From Hassallia byssoidea VB512170 (GTDB lineage: Bacteria; Cyanobacteriota; Cyanobacteriia; Cyanobacteriales; Nostocaceae): DNA of 49,131 nucleotides. The notes beneath the pieces were generated by a model, which had not been told where the DNA came from, did not search any database, and was given only the letters and a program-made list of their open reading frames with translations. How positions within the stretch are numbered: the first letter of the stretch is position 1; the number at the start of each line of letters is the position of its first letter. The DNA lies in the NCBI RefSeq assembly GCF_000817785.2, contig NZ_JTCM02000046.1, forward strand, positions 1-49,131, in the 5' to 3' direction. Below, piece after piece: positions 1 through 7,963 of this stretch. Both the position numbers and the translations under genes were made by a program.

Positions 1-8
1 AATAAAGA

Positions 9-77
9 ACCCCACCCCGCATTTGAAGAGCGCAAACGCTCCCCTCCCCGCAAGCGGGGAGGGGTTGGGGGTGGGGT
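9..77. repeat. G/C-rich palindromic intergenic repeat
   Basis: The outer arms (CCCCACCCC near 10 and GGGGTGGGG near 68) are inverted, and an inner hairpin CCCCTCCCCG-CAAG-CGGGGAGGGG sits inside. The element lies directly against the truncated end of the GxxExxY remnant that follows, so it may have taken part in the truncation. This type of palindrome is common between cyanobacterial genes; whether it is mobile is inference. Confidence 0.6.
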
Positions 78-102
78 ATTAGGGAATGAGTGCAAGAGGT
101 CT

Positions 103-252
103 ATTGAATTGAAAGCCGTTCAAAACCTAGCCCCCATCCACGAATCTCAAGTAATGTCCTACCTGAAAATGACCAAACACCCCCTTGCCCTCCTCATCAA
201 CTTCAACGTCCCCATCCTCAAACAAGGCATCAAACGCATTATCCTCTTCTAA
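103..252 (+). pseudogene. C-terminal remnant of a GxxExxY protein
   Basis: The frame from 103 encodes about 49 residues that start IELKAVQNLAPIHESQ and run through YLKMTK and LLINFNVPILKQGIKR to a stop at 250-252. This is the conserved C-terminal third of GxxExxY proteins, a PD-(D/E)XK-like family common in cyanobacteria; the ELK and the LINFN stretch are typical. The N-terminal part with the name-giving motif is missing, and upstream sequence is a G/C palindrome instead of coding sequence. No start codon fits. I read it as a gene truncated by repeat insertion or rearrangement. It could also be the end of a gene whose 5' part was displaced. The family match is from memory of the motif. Confidence 0.7.
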
Positions 253-432
253 TCTTCTCTTGGCGCTCTTGGCACCTTGGTGAGTCCAGCCCCCGTCTTC
301 TCCCAAGGGGAGACGCTAAAAGCGAAGGCGGTTTCCGTCACGATGGGGGACTGGCGAACCCAAAGGGCGGTTCGTTCTTACTAAACTTAATCAATTTATT
401 CATATGTATATTTTGTCTTTTTATCAAGATGA
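253..432. repeat. Intergenic stretch with nested short palindromes
   Basis: No gene was seen. The stretch contains short palindromic modules such as CTCCCAAGGGGAG near 300 and the string GACTGGCGAACCCAAAGGG near 350. A near-identical string (CTGGCGAACCCGAAGGG) recurs near 38388 and 25802, so this is part of the dispersed repeat family seen elsewhere in the window. Confidence 0.5.
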
Positions 433-2391
433 TTAAATACTCATGTCAGCAAAGTGGTCGAGTAGCAAGCGGTGGATAAAACGATAGCGACCACCGATTT
501 GTTGGATAATCCGACGTTCTGCCGCACGACTAAGGAATTTGGCATAATTCCAGGGAATGTAGTGGTTATACCGAAGTACCAAGCGGAGGGAAAAATGTTG
601 TATACAGGCAAGTCCACCACCATACAAAAATGCCAGAACAACTATCAAAGCTTGAGAACCACTTAAAATTATAGTGACTTCAGTTGCTGAAATAAATTGA
701 AGTAAAAATGGTTTTAACCAAATTTGTCCAAAGAGAAAAATAAAGCTAAATAAAATTGTCAGCACAACCATATTTTTAGCAGAAGCCCTAATACCTTGAT
801 TGGGAATTGATTTGTTTACAATCTCTCCTTTTAGCCCAGAAATTAGCCCTAAAATCAGCCCTAAAATCAGCCCTATAATCAGCCCAAAAATCAACCCATA
901 AATCAGCCCAGAAATCAGCCCTATAATCAGCCCTAAAATCAGCCCTATAATCAGCCAACCAATAAAACTTTTAATAAATTTTATGAATGTCGTAACTGTA
1001 AATGAAAATTGAATTGTTTCCACCATTTCAATACTACTTTGCCCAATAATCAGCCCTATCAGCCCAAAAATCAGCCCAGAAATCAGCCCAATAATCAGCC
1101 CTATCAGCCCAAAAATCAGCCCAAAAATCAGCCCAAAAATCAATCTTTGCCGACGATTCTGCAACCAATTCGGCTGCATATTCTCAATTAAAAACTCCGT
1201 TTGTGTTCCTCGCAATCGTTTCGCTAAAAACACCAAAAAATGCATAATCTTCTTGCGCTGTGGTTCCCCTTTCCCTACAGGCAACAACTCAAATCTACGC
1301 TCAATATAGGCATCAAATAATTCTTCCTTCGTCTGTATTGCCCTTCCTTGATAGGCAACCAACATCATCGACAATAACAGAGGAGTCCTTGCCAACTCCA
1401 AAAACTCCGCATTATTTTGAATACTTTGCCACAAATCCCCTCGCTGCAACTGAGTTAAATAATTTTGAATTTGTCCATCTAATAATTCTTGCAAACATAC
1501 CGCACCATGTAACCTCGAAAGTATTTCCTCCCCCGCAAGATATTCCTCCTCCCGACAGCAAACCACTAAATCCCGCGTTGCATCTTCCTGCAAATATTGA
1601 TTAATTGCTCGAATACATTTTCTCTGTTTTTCCAAACCCAACTCATCCAACCCATCCAACAACGGTAAAATCTCACCCTGTTGTAACCAAACCCGACTTA
1701 TCCCTGGTGCGAGGTTATATTCCTGCTTGATTTGCAAAATCATCCAATCTAAAATACTCACACTATCATCCCGCCAAGTCGAAAGCTCAAAAATCATCGC
1801 TATCGGTTGATTGTTGTCCTGTTTGGCTATATCGAGTAATTCCTTTGCCAAATTCAACAAAGTCGTAGTTTTTCCGCCTCCCGGTTGCCCTAAAATTAAT
1901 AAACGTCCGCTAATATCACCCCGTCGCAATACATCCACCATCTTGTCGAGTACCTGGGGCTGACTCGTAGTATTGTTAACCGAGACTGTATACAAAGTTT
2001 GTAACGGCTTTCTACCAACTTGTTGGGGTTGTTCCTCCCGCATCAAATCCAGCATCAACAAATTATGCAAGGAATCGTCCAACCGTTGTTTTACCTTGGT
2101 TGCTTCCGCTTCGAGTAACCTGGGACGAATTGTCGGATCGATATTTGCAGGTGCATCTTCCGGTTGTTGCTTTATTTGCTGGTAGGTGAGCCAGATAAAC
2201 ACCAGCCCGATGATAATAAAAGCAGCGATCGCAATCTTGTTTTCAGCGAAGATTTTTGCAACATCCTGGGAATTCTTTGCTTGCAGTAAATCTTTCAGCG
2301 CTGGTAATTGGTTGCTGATATAGCCAACGATAAGGGTAGCGATCGCAATACTAATAGCTAAAAATGCTGGTTTTTTAAGCAGCTTTTTCAT
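433..2391 (-). CDS. NACHT-family NTPase with membrane repeat region
   Basis: A 652-residue STAND-type NTPase. Two hydrophobic segments lie near residues 8-28 and 52-70. The NACHT core follows: Walker A GQPGGGKTT at 168-176, a Walker B/NACHT motif LLPLLDGLDELG near 242-252 and conserved CCREEEYLA at 278-286. Residues 418-520 are a chain of GLI-x-GLI repeats likely forming several tight transmembrane helices, followed by two more hydrophobic stretches (540-595). The end, YAKFLSRAAERRIIQQIGG then FIHRLLLDHFA, is the usual C-terminus of cyanobacterial NACHT proteins. NACHT proteins are signalling switches, many in defence or cell death; the trigger and effector here are unknown. A membrane-disrupting role for the repeat region is only inference. 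The gene stands alone, with an inverted repeat upstream. Confidence 0.85.
   Translation of the reverse strand: MKKLLKKPAFLAISIAIATLIVGYISNQLPALKDLLQAKNSQDVAKIFAENKIAIAAFIIIGLVFIWLTYQQIKQQPEDAPANIDPTIRPRLLEAEATKVKQRLDDSLHNLLMLDLMREEQPQQVGRKPLQTLYTVSVNNTTSQPQVLDKMVDVLRRGDISGRLLILGQPGGGKTTTLLNLAKELLDIAKQDNNQPIAMIFELSTWRDDSVSILDWMILQIKQEYNLAPGISRVWLQQGEILPLLDGLDELGLEKQRKCIRAINQYLQEDATRDLVVCCREEEYLAGEEILSRLHGAVCLQELLDGQIQNYLTQLQRGDLWQSIQNNAEFLELARTPLLLSMMLVAYQGRAIQTKEELFDAYIERRFELLPVGKGEPQRKKIMHFLVFLAKRLRGTQTEFLIENMQPNWLQNRRQRLIFGLIFGLIFGLIGLIIGLISGLIFGLIGLIIGQSSIEMVETIQFSFTVTTFIKFIKSFIGWLIIGLILGLIIGLISGLIYGLIFGLIIGLILGLILGLISGLKGEIVNKSIPNQGIRASAKNMVVLTILFSFIFLFGQIWLKPFLLQFISATEVTIILSGSQALIVVLAFLYGGGLACIQHFSLRLVLRYNHYIPWNYAKFLSRAAERRIIQQIGGRYRFIHRLLLDHFADMSI
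833..1143. repeat. In-frame 9-12-nt tandem repeats inside the NACHT gene
   Basis: Two blocks (about 833-953 and 1045-1143) consist of repeated AATCAGCCCTAA/AATCAGCCCAAA units on the plus strand, which read as GLI-x-GLI on the coding strand. The unit is a multiple of three, so copy number can change without breaking the frame. The blocks are separated by non-repeated coding sequence. Confidence 0.85.
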
Positions 2392-2516
2392 GTAGGAGAC
2401 TCAAGAGCAGAGCTTACTTGGATTAATTATTACCACATTTCTCTATTAGTACCCTTTGAGTTAAGCATATTTCGAGAATCACTGATTTATTTATGCCCTA
2501 AACCCCAATACTCACT

Positions 2517-2567
2517 AATTACGCACTTCGATCGCTGATACTTTGTGCGATCGCCAAGTGCGTAATT
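2517..2567. repeat. Inverted repeat containing HIP1-like GATCGC cores
   Basis: AATTACGCACTTCGATCGC at 2517-2535 is mirrored by GCGATCGCCAAGTGCGTAATT at 2547-2567. There is no T-run on either side. It lies between the NACHT gene and the next minus-strand gene, where it could act as a weak terminator for the gene ending at 2652 or be a small dispersed palindrome. Confidence 0.6.
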
Positions 2568-2651
2568 ACAGCTTCTCATCAAAGCGATGTCTACGAAAAG
2601 CTCGCCTACGCAAGATTTGCACTTTACAAAATTTGTGTCATAGTGTGCATC

Positions 2652-3074
2652 CTAGCTTGTCGCTACTCGTTTGTTTCCATTTCTGTTACCGTCTACACTG
2701 GCAATAAATGACGGTTGCTGTGAACTAGAAGACTCACCTCGCAGTCCTTTGCGGCGTTGGGTCTTAGGAACTCCTCCCGCCATGCCATATTCTATACTGC
2801 TTTTGCCATATTTAGCACCAACTCCCATCAGCATGTGCTCTGTCATATCTCCCAATTCACGCTCTGTTTGGAGCATTTCACTGTACAATTTATCCACGTT
2901 AGAAAGGGCGCTGTTGTATGCGTTCTCCTTAGTTCGCATCGTCTCAATTAGAGTTGAGAAAGCTCTTAGAGTGAGTCCATTGCCCACATCTAAATTTCGC
3001 TCAATTGAGTTCATACCAGCCGCACGCCGCACTGCTTTTTCTAACACCGGAGAGCTTCTTTTTCTACGCGCCAT
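2652..3074 (-). CDS. Conserved hypothetical protein, helical, basic N-terminus
   Basis: About 140 residues beginning MARRKRSSPVLEKAVRRAAG. The frame stays open upstream to 3107, but the preceding codons (MLTVLCYKVYI) look non-native and the ATG at 3074 begins the conserved-looking basic region. The middle (LTLRAFSTLIETMRTKENAYNS onward, roughly residues 35-75) is heptad-like and probably helical. The C-terminus is Ser/Gln-rich and basic, ending KRVATS. I cannot assign a family or function. It has no close operon partner: the flanking stretches are repeats. Confidence 0.6.
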   Translation of the reverse strand: MARRKRSSPVLEKAVRRAAGMNSIERNLDVGNGLTLRAFSTLIETMRTKENAYNSALSNVDKLYSEMLQTERELGDMTEHMLMGVGAKYGKSSIEYGMAGGVPKTQRRKGLRGESSSSQQPSFIASVDGNRNGNKRVATS

Positions 3075-3709
3075 AATATACACCTTGTAACATAGTACCG
3101 TTAACATTCTTTACCTTAAAAAATATCCGTACGATCAGCCTGAGAGAATTCCGGCAAATCTACAACGGCTTTTGCTACAAGCGATCGTTGTTATAAATGC
3201 GCGAATTACTGAAATGAGAAAGCATTTAAGCCAAATGAATAAGCAAACTCCGGTTTGCTTGCGGAAAACACTAAAATGAGAAAGCATTTAAGCCAAATGA
3301 ATAAGCAAACTCCGGTTTGCTTGCTGGAAAACACCTTTAGGAGAAAGTAATTAGGCATTTTGAGAAAGATTAATTTTGGGGGCTGCGAGATGCCCGACGA
3401 AAGGAAAGGTGGGCACTCTGTACGATCGCATTTCTGATGATGGGGTTGATATAGGCGATCGCACGCTTCGCAACTGTGTCAAATAAGCGATGTAGCAGCG
3501 ACAAGAAGCAGTAGATGCATTTCAATAAAGGAAAATAGAAAGAGATGGTTGTGAAACAAAAATTTCAGCTTGACAAATTAAATAAAATGTGATTCAAGCA
3601 TATTTATTCGAGCTAACTCTTTTATTTAACCTACAATTTACTACTCATCTGCACCATATCCAAGTTATCCAGGCTATTAAAAAGCCATATTCACGTTAAT
3701 TTAGGAATT
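3075..3709. other. Gene-free stretch with tandem repeats and HIP1 sites
   Basis: No supportable gene was seen. The stretch holds the 62-bp tandem repeat listed separately, GCGATCGC-type sites near 3181 and 3457, and A/T-rich sequence leading to the promoter of the PheS-like gene. Confidence 0.5.
3212..3324. repeat. Two tandem copies of a 51-nt unit, 62-bp period
   Basis: The copies at 3212-3262 and 3274-3324 are essentially identical. Each starts AAATGAGAAAGCATTTAAG and ends in the perfect hairpin AAGCAAAC-TCCG-GTTTGCTT. A shared GGAAAACAC tail follows both. No coding frame was seen. Confidence 0.85.
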
Positions 3710-3739
3710 TTGAATAAGCGCATGTAGTATAGTTATAAT
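3710..3739 (+). promoter_or_regulatory. Sigma70-type promoter upstream of the PheS-like gene
   Basis: TTGAAT at 3710-3715 and TATAAT at 3734-3739 are separated by 18 bp. They lie 28 bp upstream of an ATG (3767) that is preceded by a purine-rich GAGAGG at 3755-3760. Confidence 0.55.
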
Positions 3740-3795
3740 ACAAAAACATTTAACGAGAGGCAAAAAATGAACCACCTGGACTTCTAAAACCGGAC

Positions 3796-4797
3796 TTGAC
3801 GAACCCGGCAAATGGCATTCATGTCATAAATCTTATCGTCTACAAAATAGCCGAAGTTCTTCAAGCGTCCGGATATGCACAACCAACAATTTGGCAATCT
3901 TCTCCTATCACCACAGTCGCCAATAACTTCGACAAGCTTTATATCCCTGCTGAAAGTTTGTCTCGTTCCCCAAAATACACGCGCTACCTTAGTGATGGTA
4001 GGCTGTTAAGAACTCACACCAGTGCAATCATACCAGAGTTACTTCCCCATTTAAAGGGGGAACAACTGATTATCCACCCAGGTATCTGTTATCGTCGCGA
4101 TGTGGTGGATAAACGCCATGTGGGTGAACCGCATCAAATGGATGTTTGGTTGATAAACTCATGTAACGTCTCTACAGTTAAATTCATCGAAAGCATTCTT
4201 TATGCAGTTCTTCCAAACGTAACTTACCGCTTGAATGAAACCGCACACCCCTACACTCGCAATGGTGTAGAAATTGAGGTGTTAGTTAATGGTAACTGGT
4301 TAGAAGTTGGAGAATGTGGGGAAGTTCACCCAGGTTTACTGCAACCAGGTTACAACGGTTTAGCATCAGGTTGGGGATTAGATCGTTTGGCGATGTTAAT
4401 AAAGGGGATAGATGACATTCGCTTATTGCGAAGCACCCATCCCCAAATTGCTAACCAAATGACGAACCTGGAACCCTATTGTTTGGTGTCCAATCAACCC
4501 ACTATCAACCGAGATATGTCGATTGTCACCCGGAGAGATACTGAATTAGAAGACATTTGTGAAAAGATAATTGAGGTGTTGGGTAATGATGCTGAACTAT
4601 TAGAGTCAGTGGAAATATTAAGCGAAACTGACTATCAACAACTTCCCGAAAAGGCAATTCATCGCTTGGGTATCCAACTTCATCAGAAAAATCTTTTAGT
4701 GCGGATGACTCTGCGAAGTTTGCACTCGTCAATTACGAATCAACACGCTAATATCTTACGCGATTTAGTTTATCAGCGAATTCATCAAGGTGAATAA
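3796..4797 (+). CDS. Stand-alone PheS-like ligase with C-terminal FDX-ACB domain
   Basis: A class II aminoacyl-tRNA synthetase fold of the phenylalanyl type in one chain. Motif 2 is YRRDVVDKRH then EPHQMDVW (residues 99-118) and motif 3 is SGWGLDRLAMLIKGIDDIRL (191-210). The tail from about 228 (LVSNQPTINRDMSIVTRRD) is an FDX-ACB anticodon-binding domain. This order matches mitochondrial PheRS, not the bacterial alpha2-beta2 enzyme. The Phe-pocket FPF of PheS aligns with HPY (151-153) and the EG after FHQ is DV, so the substrate may not be phenylalanine. The open frame starts at TTG 3796, inside the conserved DLTNPANG region. A better ATG with a ribosome-binding site at 3767 is in another frame and stops after six codons (MNHLDF). 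A one-base shift at 3784-3787 would join the two frames. It may be a frameshifted gene or a sequencing error. Confidence 0.75.
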   Translation: MTNPANGIHVINLIVYKIAEVLQASGYAQPTIWQSSPITTVANNFDKLYIPAESLSRSPKYTRYLSDGRLLRTHTSAIIPELLPHLKGEQLIIHPGICYRRDVVDKRHVGEPHQMDVWLINSCNVSTVKFIESILYAVLPNVTYRLNETAHPYTRNGVEIEVLVNGNWLEVGECGEVHPGLLQPGYNGLASGWGLDRLAMLIKGIDDIRLLRSTHPQIANQMTNLEPYCLVSNQPTINRDMSIVTRRDTELEDICEKIIEVLGNDAELLESVEILSETDYQQLPEKAIHRLGIQLHQKNLLVRMTLRSLHSSITNQHANILRDLVYQRIHQGE

Positions 4798-4813
4798 CGC
4801 AAGTAGAAAGATA

Positions 4814-4933
4814 CTCTCGTTCTCTCGTTCCCACGTTCCACCTGGGAATGCCTACAAGTGGGCTGCTGCCTCCTGTATGCTAGAGGCAGAGCCTCTAAGA
4901 ATCTGTTCCCAGGCTGGAGCCTGGGAACGAGTG
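4814..4933. repeat. MITE-like inverted-repeat element
   Basis: Imperfect terminal inverted repeats: CTCTCGTTCCCA at the left and GGGAACGAGTG at the right, with internal palindromes such as TTCCCAGGCTGGAGCCTGGGAA near 4907. There is no coding capacity. It separates the convergent PheS-like and FGGY kinase genes. The Cys-Gly-Thr-Thr-Cys-Cys-Cys termini are a common cyanobacterial repeat type. Confidence 0.65.
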
Positions 4934-4953
4934 AAACTCCTAACTCCTAACTT

Positions 4954-6213
4954 TTAACTTTTAACTTTCTCCACTCCTCGCATCGCTAAAAGCGCTGTCC
5001 CATAGGCTGCTTGCGTATTTACCGAATACGGCATGTCAACTTGCAAACATTCTGCTCTCATCGCCGTCCAAGTGTCATTTGCCGCACCACCTCCAGCGGT
5101 GTAAACACGCTTTAACTTATCTGCTCCAAGCCGCTGTAATAATTCATACGCCCGCGCCTCTATTCGTGCCATACTTTCCAACAACCCATGTAAAAATTCC
5201 ACCGGATTATCTGGACGCGGTTCTAATCGCGGTGGTAAATTCGGGTCATTAATTGGAAAGCGATCGCCAATTTTCAACAACGGATAATAATCCAACCCGC
5301 TTTCTTCTTCTAAATCAATTTCACGACTGTATTTTTCTAACTCAGCATCCGTGAAAAATTGCCGCAACACTGCACCCCCAGTATTGGAAGCACCCCCAGT
5401 TAACCACAAATCCCCTAAACGGTGGCTGTAAATTCCATACCTTGCATCTTCAACGCGAGTACGACTCAACAGCTTTAACACCAGCGTCGAACCCAGAGAA
5501 GTCACCGCATCACCGGGTAATTTTGCACCACTGGCGATAAAAGCGGCGATACTATCAGTTGTACCAGCACATACTAAGCAATCTTCTCTTAAACCGAATT
5601 TAGCCGCAATTTCTGGAAGTAATTGAGCGATCGCACTCCCAGGAGTTACTACTTTTGGTAGATGAATTGGTATTTGCAGTTCTTCTAGCCATTCCGGGTA
5701 TCGAAAATTTTCCACGTCATAACCCAACTTCAAAGCGTTGTGGTAATCGCTTATACCCAACTCCCCATGCAATAAAAACGCCAGCCAATCTGCCTGATGC
5801 ATGAAATATTTAGCTTCTGTGAAAGATGGTTGTAAAGACATCCACAGAAGTTTAACTAAGCTGGAAGTAGCGCTTAATACGGTATGATTTGCGGGTGCGA
5901 CATTTTGCAAGCGTTCCAGCATGACTGCACCCCGCGCATCATTGTACAACAGCGGTGCGTCTACGGGCTTTCCAGCGGCATCGCACAGCATGACGGTAGA
6001 GGAAGTTCCATTGATGGCGATCGCCTTTATTTTAAGGCGCAATTCTGAGGGGATTTGTTCTAACAAGGTAAACAAAGCCGTTTGCCAGCAAGTCGTCTTA
6101 CCTTGATTTGACATTTCCCAAGGATACCGCACCTCTGAAAGTATATTCCCTTCAAAGTCAATCACCACAGCCCTAGCACCAGAAGTCCCAAAATCGATAC
6201 CCAGATAAAACAT
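4954..6213 (-). CDS. FGGY-family sugar kinase, probable D-ribulokinase
   Basis: A 419-residue kinase of the ASKHA fold that phosphorylates a pentulose with ATP. The N-terminal phosphate loop is GIDFGTSGARA (5-15, with Asp7 and Thr10), the catalytic base is Asp220 in CAGTTDSIAAF, and a second ATP motif is YTAGGGAANDTW near 367-378. At 419 residues it is shorter than classical xylulokinases (about 490) and matches the plant and cyanobacterial XK-1/SePSK group, reported to prefer D-ribulose. Substrate assignment is by family resemblance only. The gene is monocistronic, with a heptanucleotide repeat just upstream. It is often annotated xylB; I leave the symbol blank for that reason. Confidence 0.87.
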   Translation of the reverse strand: MFYLGIDFGTSGARAVVIDFEGNILSEVRYPWEMSNQGKTTCWQTALFTLLEQIPSELRLKIKAIAINGTSSTVMLCDAAGKPVDAPLLYNDARGAVMLERLQNVAPANHTVLSATSSLVKLLWMSLQPSFTEAKYFMHQADWLAFLLHGELGISDYHNALKLGYDVENFRYPEWLEELQIPIHLPKVVTPGSAIAQLLPEIAAKFGLREDCLVCAGTTDSIAAFIASGAKLPGDAVTSLGSTLVLKLLSRTRVEDARYGIYSHRLGDLWLTGGASNTGGAVLRQFFTDAELEKYSREIDLEEESGLDYYPLLKIGDRFPINDPNLPPRLEPRPDNPVEFLHGLLESMARIEARAYELLQRLGADKLKRVYTAGGGAANDTWTAMRAECLQVDMPYSVNTQAAYGTALLAMRGVEKVKS

Positions 6214-6236
6214 ATATTAATTTTTTCTAAAAAAGC

Positions 6237-6285
6237 TTGACTTTTGACTTTTGACCTTTGACCTTTGACCTTTGACTTTTGACTA
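6237..6285. repeat. Short tandem repeat, TTTGAC[CT] heptamer
   Basis: About seven head-to-tail copies of the heptamer TTTGACT/TTTGACC immediately upstream of the sugar kinase, in the promoter position of that minus-strand gene. Confidence 0.9.
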
Positions 6286-6382
6286 CTTTTTGTAACAAGT
6301 TATTCCCCAATCTTGGCAAAACAGGGAAAAGTAGTAAACGAACCGATCAAAATTCCGATTCTATTTGGAGGATTCGATAGAG

Positions 6383-6481
6383 ATGCATATATCAGATGTT
6401 CAAGTCTACATAGCTCTAGTTGTGGCGCTGTTTACAGGGATTCTGGCTTTGCGTTTAACAACAGAACTTTACAAATCTTAA
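6383..6481 (+). CDS. psaM: Photosystem I reaction centre subunit XII (PsaM)
   Basis: A 32-residue protein starting MHISDVQVYIALVVALFTG and ending LTTELYKS. It has a single membrane helix and the characteristic N-terminal SD-x-Q and C-terminal TELYK of PsaM, a small thylakoid membrane subunit at the trimer interface of cyanobacterial photosystem I. A strong ribosome-binding site, GGAGGA at 6367-6372, lies 10 nt before the ATG. The gene is easily missed because of its size, and a longer overlapping frame from 6313 has no such support. It is monocistronic; an inverted repeat follows. Confidence 0.93.
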   Translation: MHISDVQVYIALVVALFTGILALRLTTELYKS

Positions 6482-6505
6482 GTTGCCTGATATTGGGACT
6501 GTAAA

Positions 6506-6553
6506 TTAGGGATTAAGAAAAAATACCATAAATTTTTCATCATTAATCCCTAA
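6506..6553 (+). terminator. Inverted repeat after psaM, possible terminator
   Basis: TTAGGGATTAA at 6506-6516 pairs with TTAATCCCTAA at 6543-6553 across an A/T-rich loop. It starts 25 bp after the psaM stop. No T-run follows the stem, so a Rho-independent terminator is only possible, not clear. Confidence 0.4.
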
Positions 6554-6788
6554 TCGCTAATATCCCCATCTGCCATCCCAGGCAAAGTATCAAAAAGCTA
6601 ATAATCCTGGCAGTACGAAAGCAGTTTCCATCTTGCGGCTTGATACCGTGGATTGTCGGCAACTGACTACTTACGTTTGCCAGGTTTATTTTTAACTATT
6701 AACATACGTGTAGCAATCTCGAAAAAATGAAGTAATATGACAGCTAAATAAAACCGTAATTAGTCTTGGTTAGATTTTTACGGTCAGT

Positions 6789-7229
6789 ATGACAGCAGAG
6801 CGCGAGGTTATTTTTAATACTATGAATGCATTTCAACCTTCCAGACCCCCACTAGAACCTATACAAAAACGTCGGGTTGCTCCAAGACCACGCCGACATC
6901 TAAGACAACGTTCTTATCAGGTAATGGCATTGGAAACTACGGTAAAAATAGGGGTTAATGTTGTCATTTCAGTCGCCGCAGCATCTGCCTTGGTACAACT
7001 TTTGCCTTACCATTGGTTACAGCAAGACAAATTAAGAGAAATTGGCACTGAAGTCAAGTTGATGGAAGTACGTGTCAACACTTTAAACACAAAATTTAGC
7101 CGTAACTTCGATCCGCGCGAAAATAAAACTATTATGCAACAACAATCTTATCGATTTGACCCCAGCCAGCGTCAGGTCGTGATTATAAATAAAGATGGCT
7201 CAGAAGTCGAACAATTACCTGATCGCTAA
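6789..7229 (+). CDS. Conserved membrane-anchored protein, function unknown
   Basis: Up to 146 residues. An alternative ATG at 6822 (MNAFQPSRPPLEP) would give 135 residues and looks as likely. A proline- and arginine-rich cytoplasmic N-terminus (PIQKRRVAPRPRRHLRQRS) is followed by one hydrophobic segment (residues about 50-72, VKIGVNVVISVAAASALVQLL), then a short helix likely to be coiled coil (KLREIGTEVKLMEVRVNTLN). The C-terminus is polar. It resembles small single-pass cyanobacterial proteins of unknown role; I cannot name a family. It lies 307 bp after psaM in the same direction but without obvious operon linkage. Confidence 0.7.
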   Translation: MTAEREVIFNTMNAFQPSRPPLEPIQKRRVAPRPRRHLRQRSYQVMALETTVKIGVNVVISVAAASALVQLLPYHWLQQDKLREIGTEVKLMEVRVNTLNTKFSRNFDPRENKTIMQQQSYRFDPSQRQVVIINKDGSEVEQLPDR

Positions 7230-7839
7230 TCACCAACAGTTAATAGTTAATAGCTATTAGTTTTAAAACTATATAGTTATTATCTATTAGCTGTTAGTTC
7301 AATATTATTGCTTTGTTATTATTAAAAATTAGCAAATTGTTTGGAAATTACTTGCACCCACATCAACTTATTTTTTCTTTCACAAGCAAACGCAATTTAA
7401 GTATAATATGCTATGCGACGTGCTTTGAAAATTAATAGATTTTTGAAATACACGTAGGGTCCGGCTTAAAGGAGTGTGGATGTTCCTCCCCCTTTAGAGT
7501 CCGTTGTGCGAGGACGAAGTCCGTAACGCACCAAGAGCTATTGATGGTGCGTTAGGCTCTGAAGAAAGCACCCTACAAGACTACTAAGTATAATATGCGA
7601 CGTGCGGCAAAATGAATAGACACGCTCTATTAGACATAAAAGTCGTAGGGACAATTCATGAATTGTCCCTACAAAGGAATTCGGGCAACGCATAATTGTT
7701 TTCCACGACGTTTGTCTATTGCACTTCGGTCTCATCTAAAACGATCGCAACTTTTTAGCAATCCCTAGCATAAAGCGATCGCTATTACCCTAAACATCGC
7801 ATATTTACATCATTTTACAATTTGCGGTTTTTTAGTTAC
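7230..7839. repeat. Repeat-rich intergenic stretch
   Basis: No gene was seen. It contains GGTGCGTTA/GCACCCTAC modules between about 7508 and 7575 (also found at 19333-19409), two copies of AAGTATAATATG-x-GCGACGTGC (7399 and 7586), and the perfect palindrome at 7645-7672. HIP1 sites lie near 7741 and 7775. The frames here are spurious. Confidence 0.7.
7645..7672. repeat. Perfect 28-bp palindrome
   Basis: The arms GTAGGGACAATTCA and TGAATTGTCCCTAC are exact reverse complements with no loop. This GTAGGG-CAATTCATGAATTG type is a frequent dispersed palindrome in cyanobacteria. Confidence 0.9.
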
Positions 7840-7858
7840 AATGATAACCGTTATCATT
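7840..7858 (+). promoter_or_regulatory. Zur/Fur-type operator upstream of the COG0523 GTPase
   Basis: AATGATAACCGTTATCATT is a near-perfect palindrome with the TGATAA-n-TTATCA core of Fur-family operators. It lies 105 bp upstream of the GTPase start at 7964. Zur is favoured over Fur because of the zinc-related targets, but the two consensus sequences overlap. Confidence 0.75.
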
Positions 7859-7963
7859 AAAGTTCGGCATTCGCTTTTGCAACAAGCGATTGATGAAAAG
7901 ACTCGTTTATCACTTCCAGAGTACAAATTTAACTCACTACACCTAAAGGAAAAAGCAGGAAAT

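Noticed and set aside
1009-1191. Plus-strand frame with NQPYQPKNQP repeats
   Set aside because: It is the antisense of the NACHT GLI repeat region.
6313-6504. 63-codon frame overlapping psaM
   Set aside because: psaM in another frame has a proper ribosome-binding site and clear homology; the longer frame has neither.
7436-7735. Coding sequence between the psaM region and the GTPase gene
   Set aside because: Frames run across palindromic dispersed repeats and have no family similarity.
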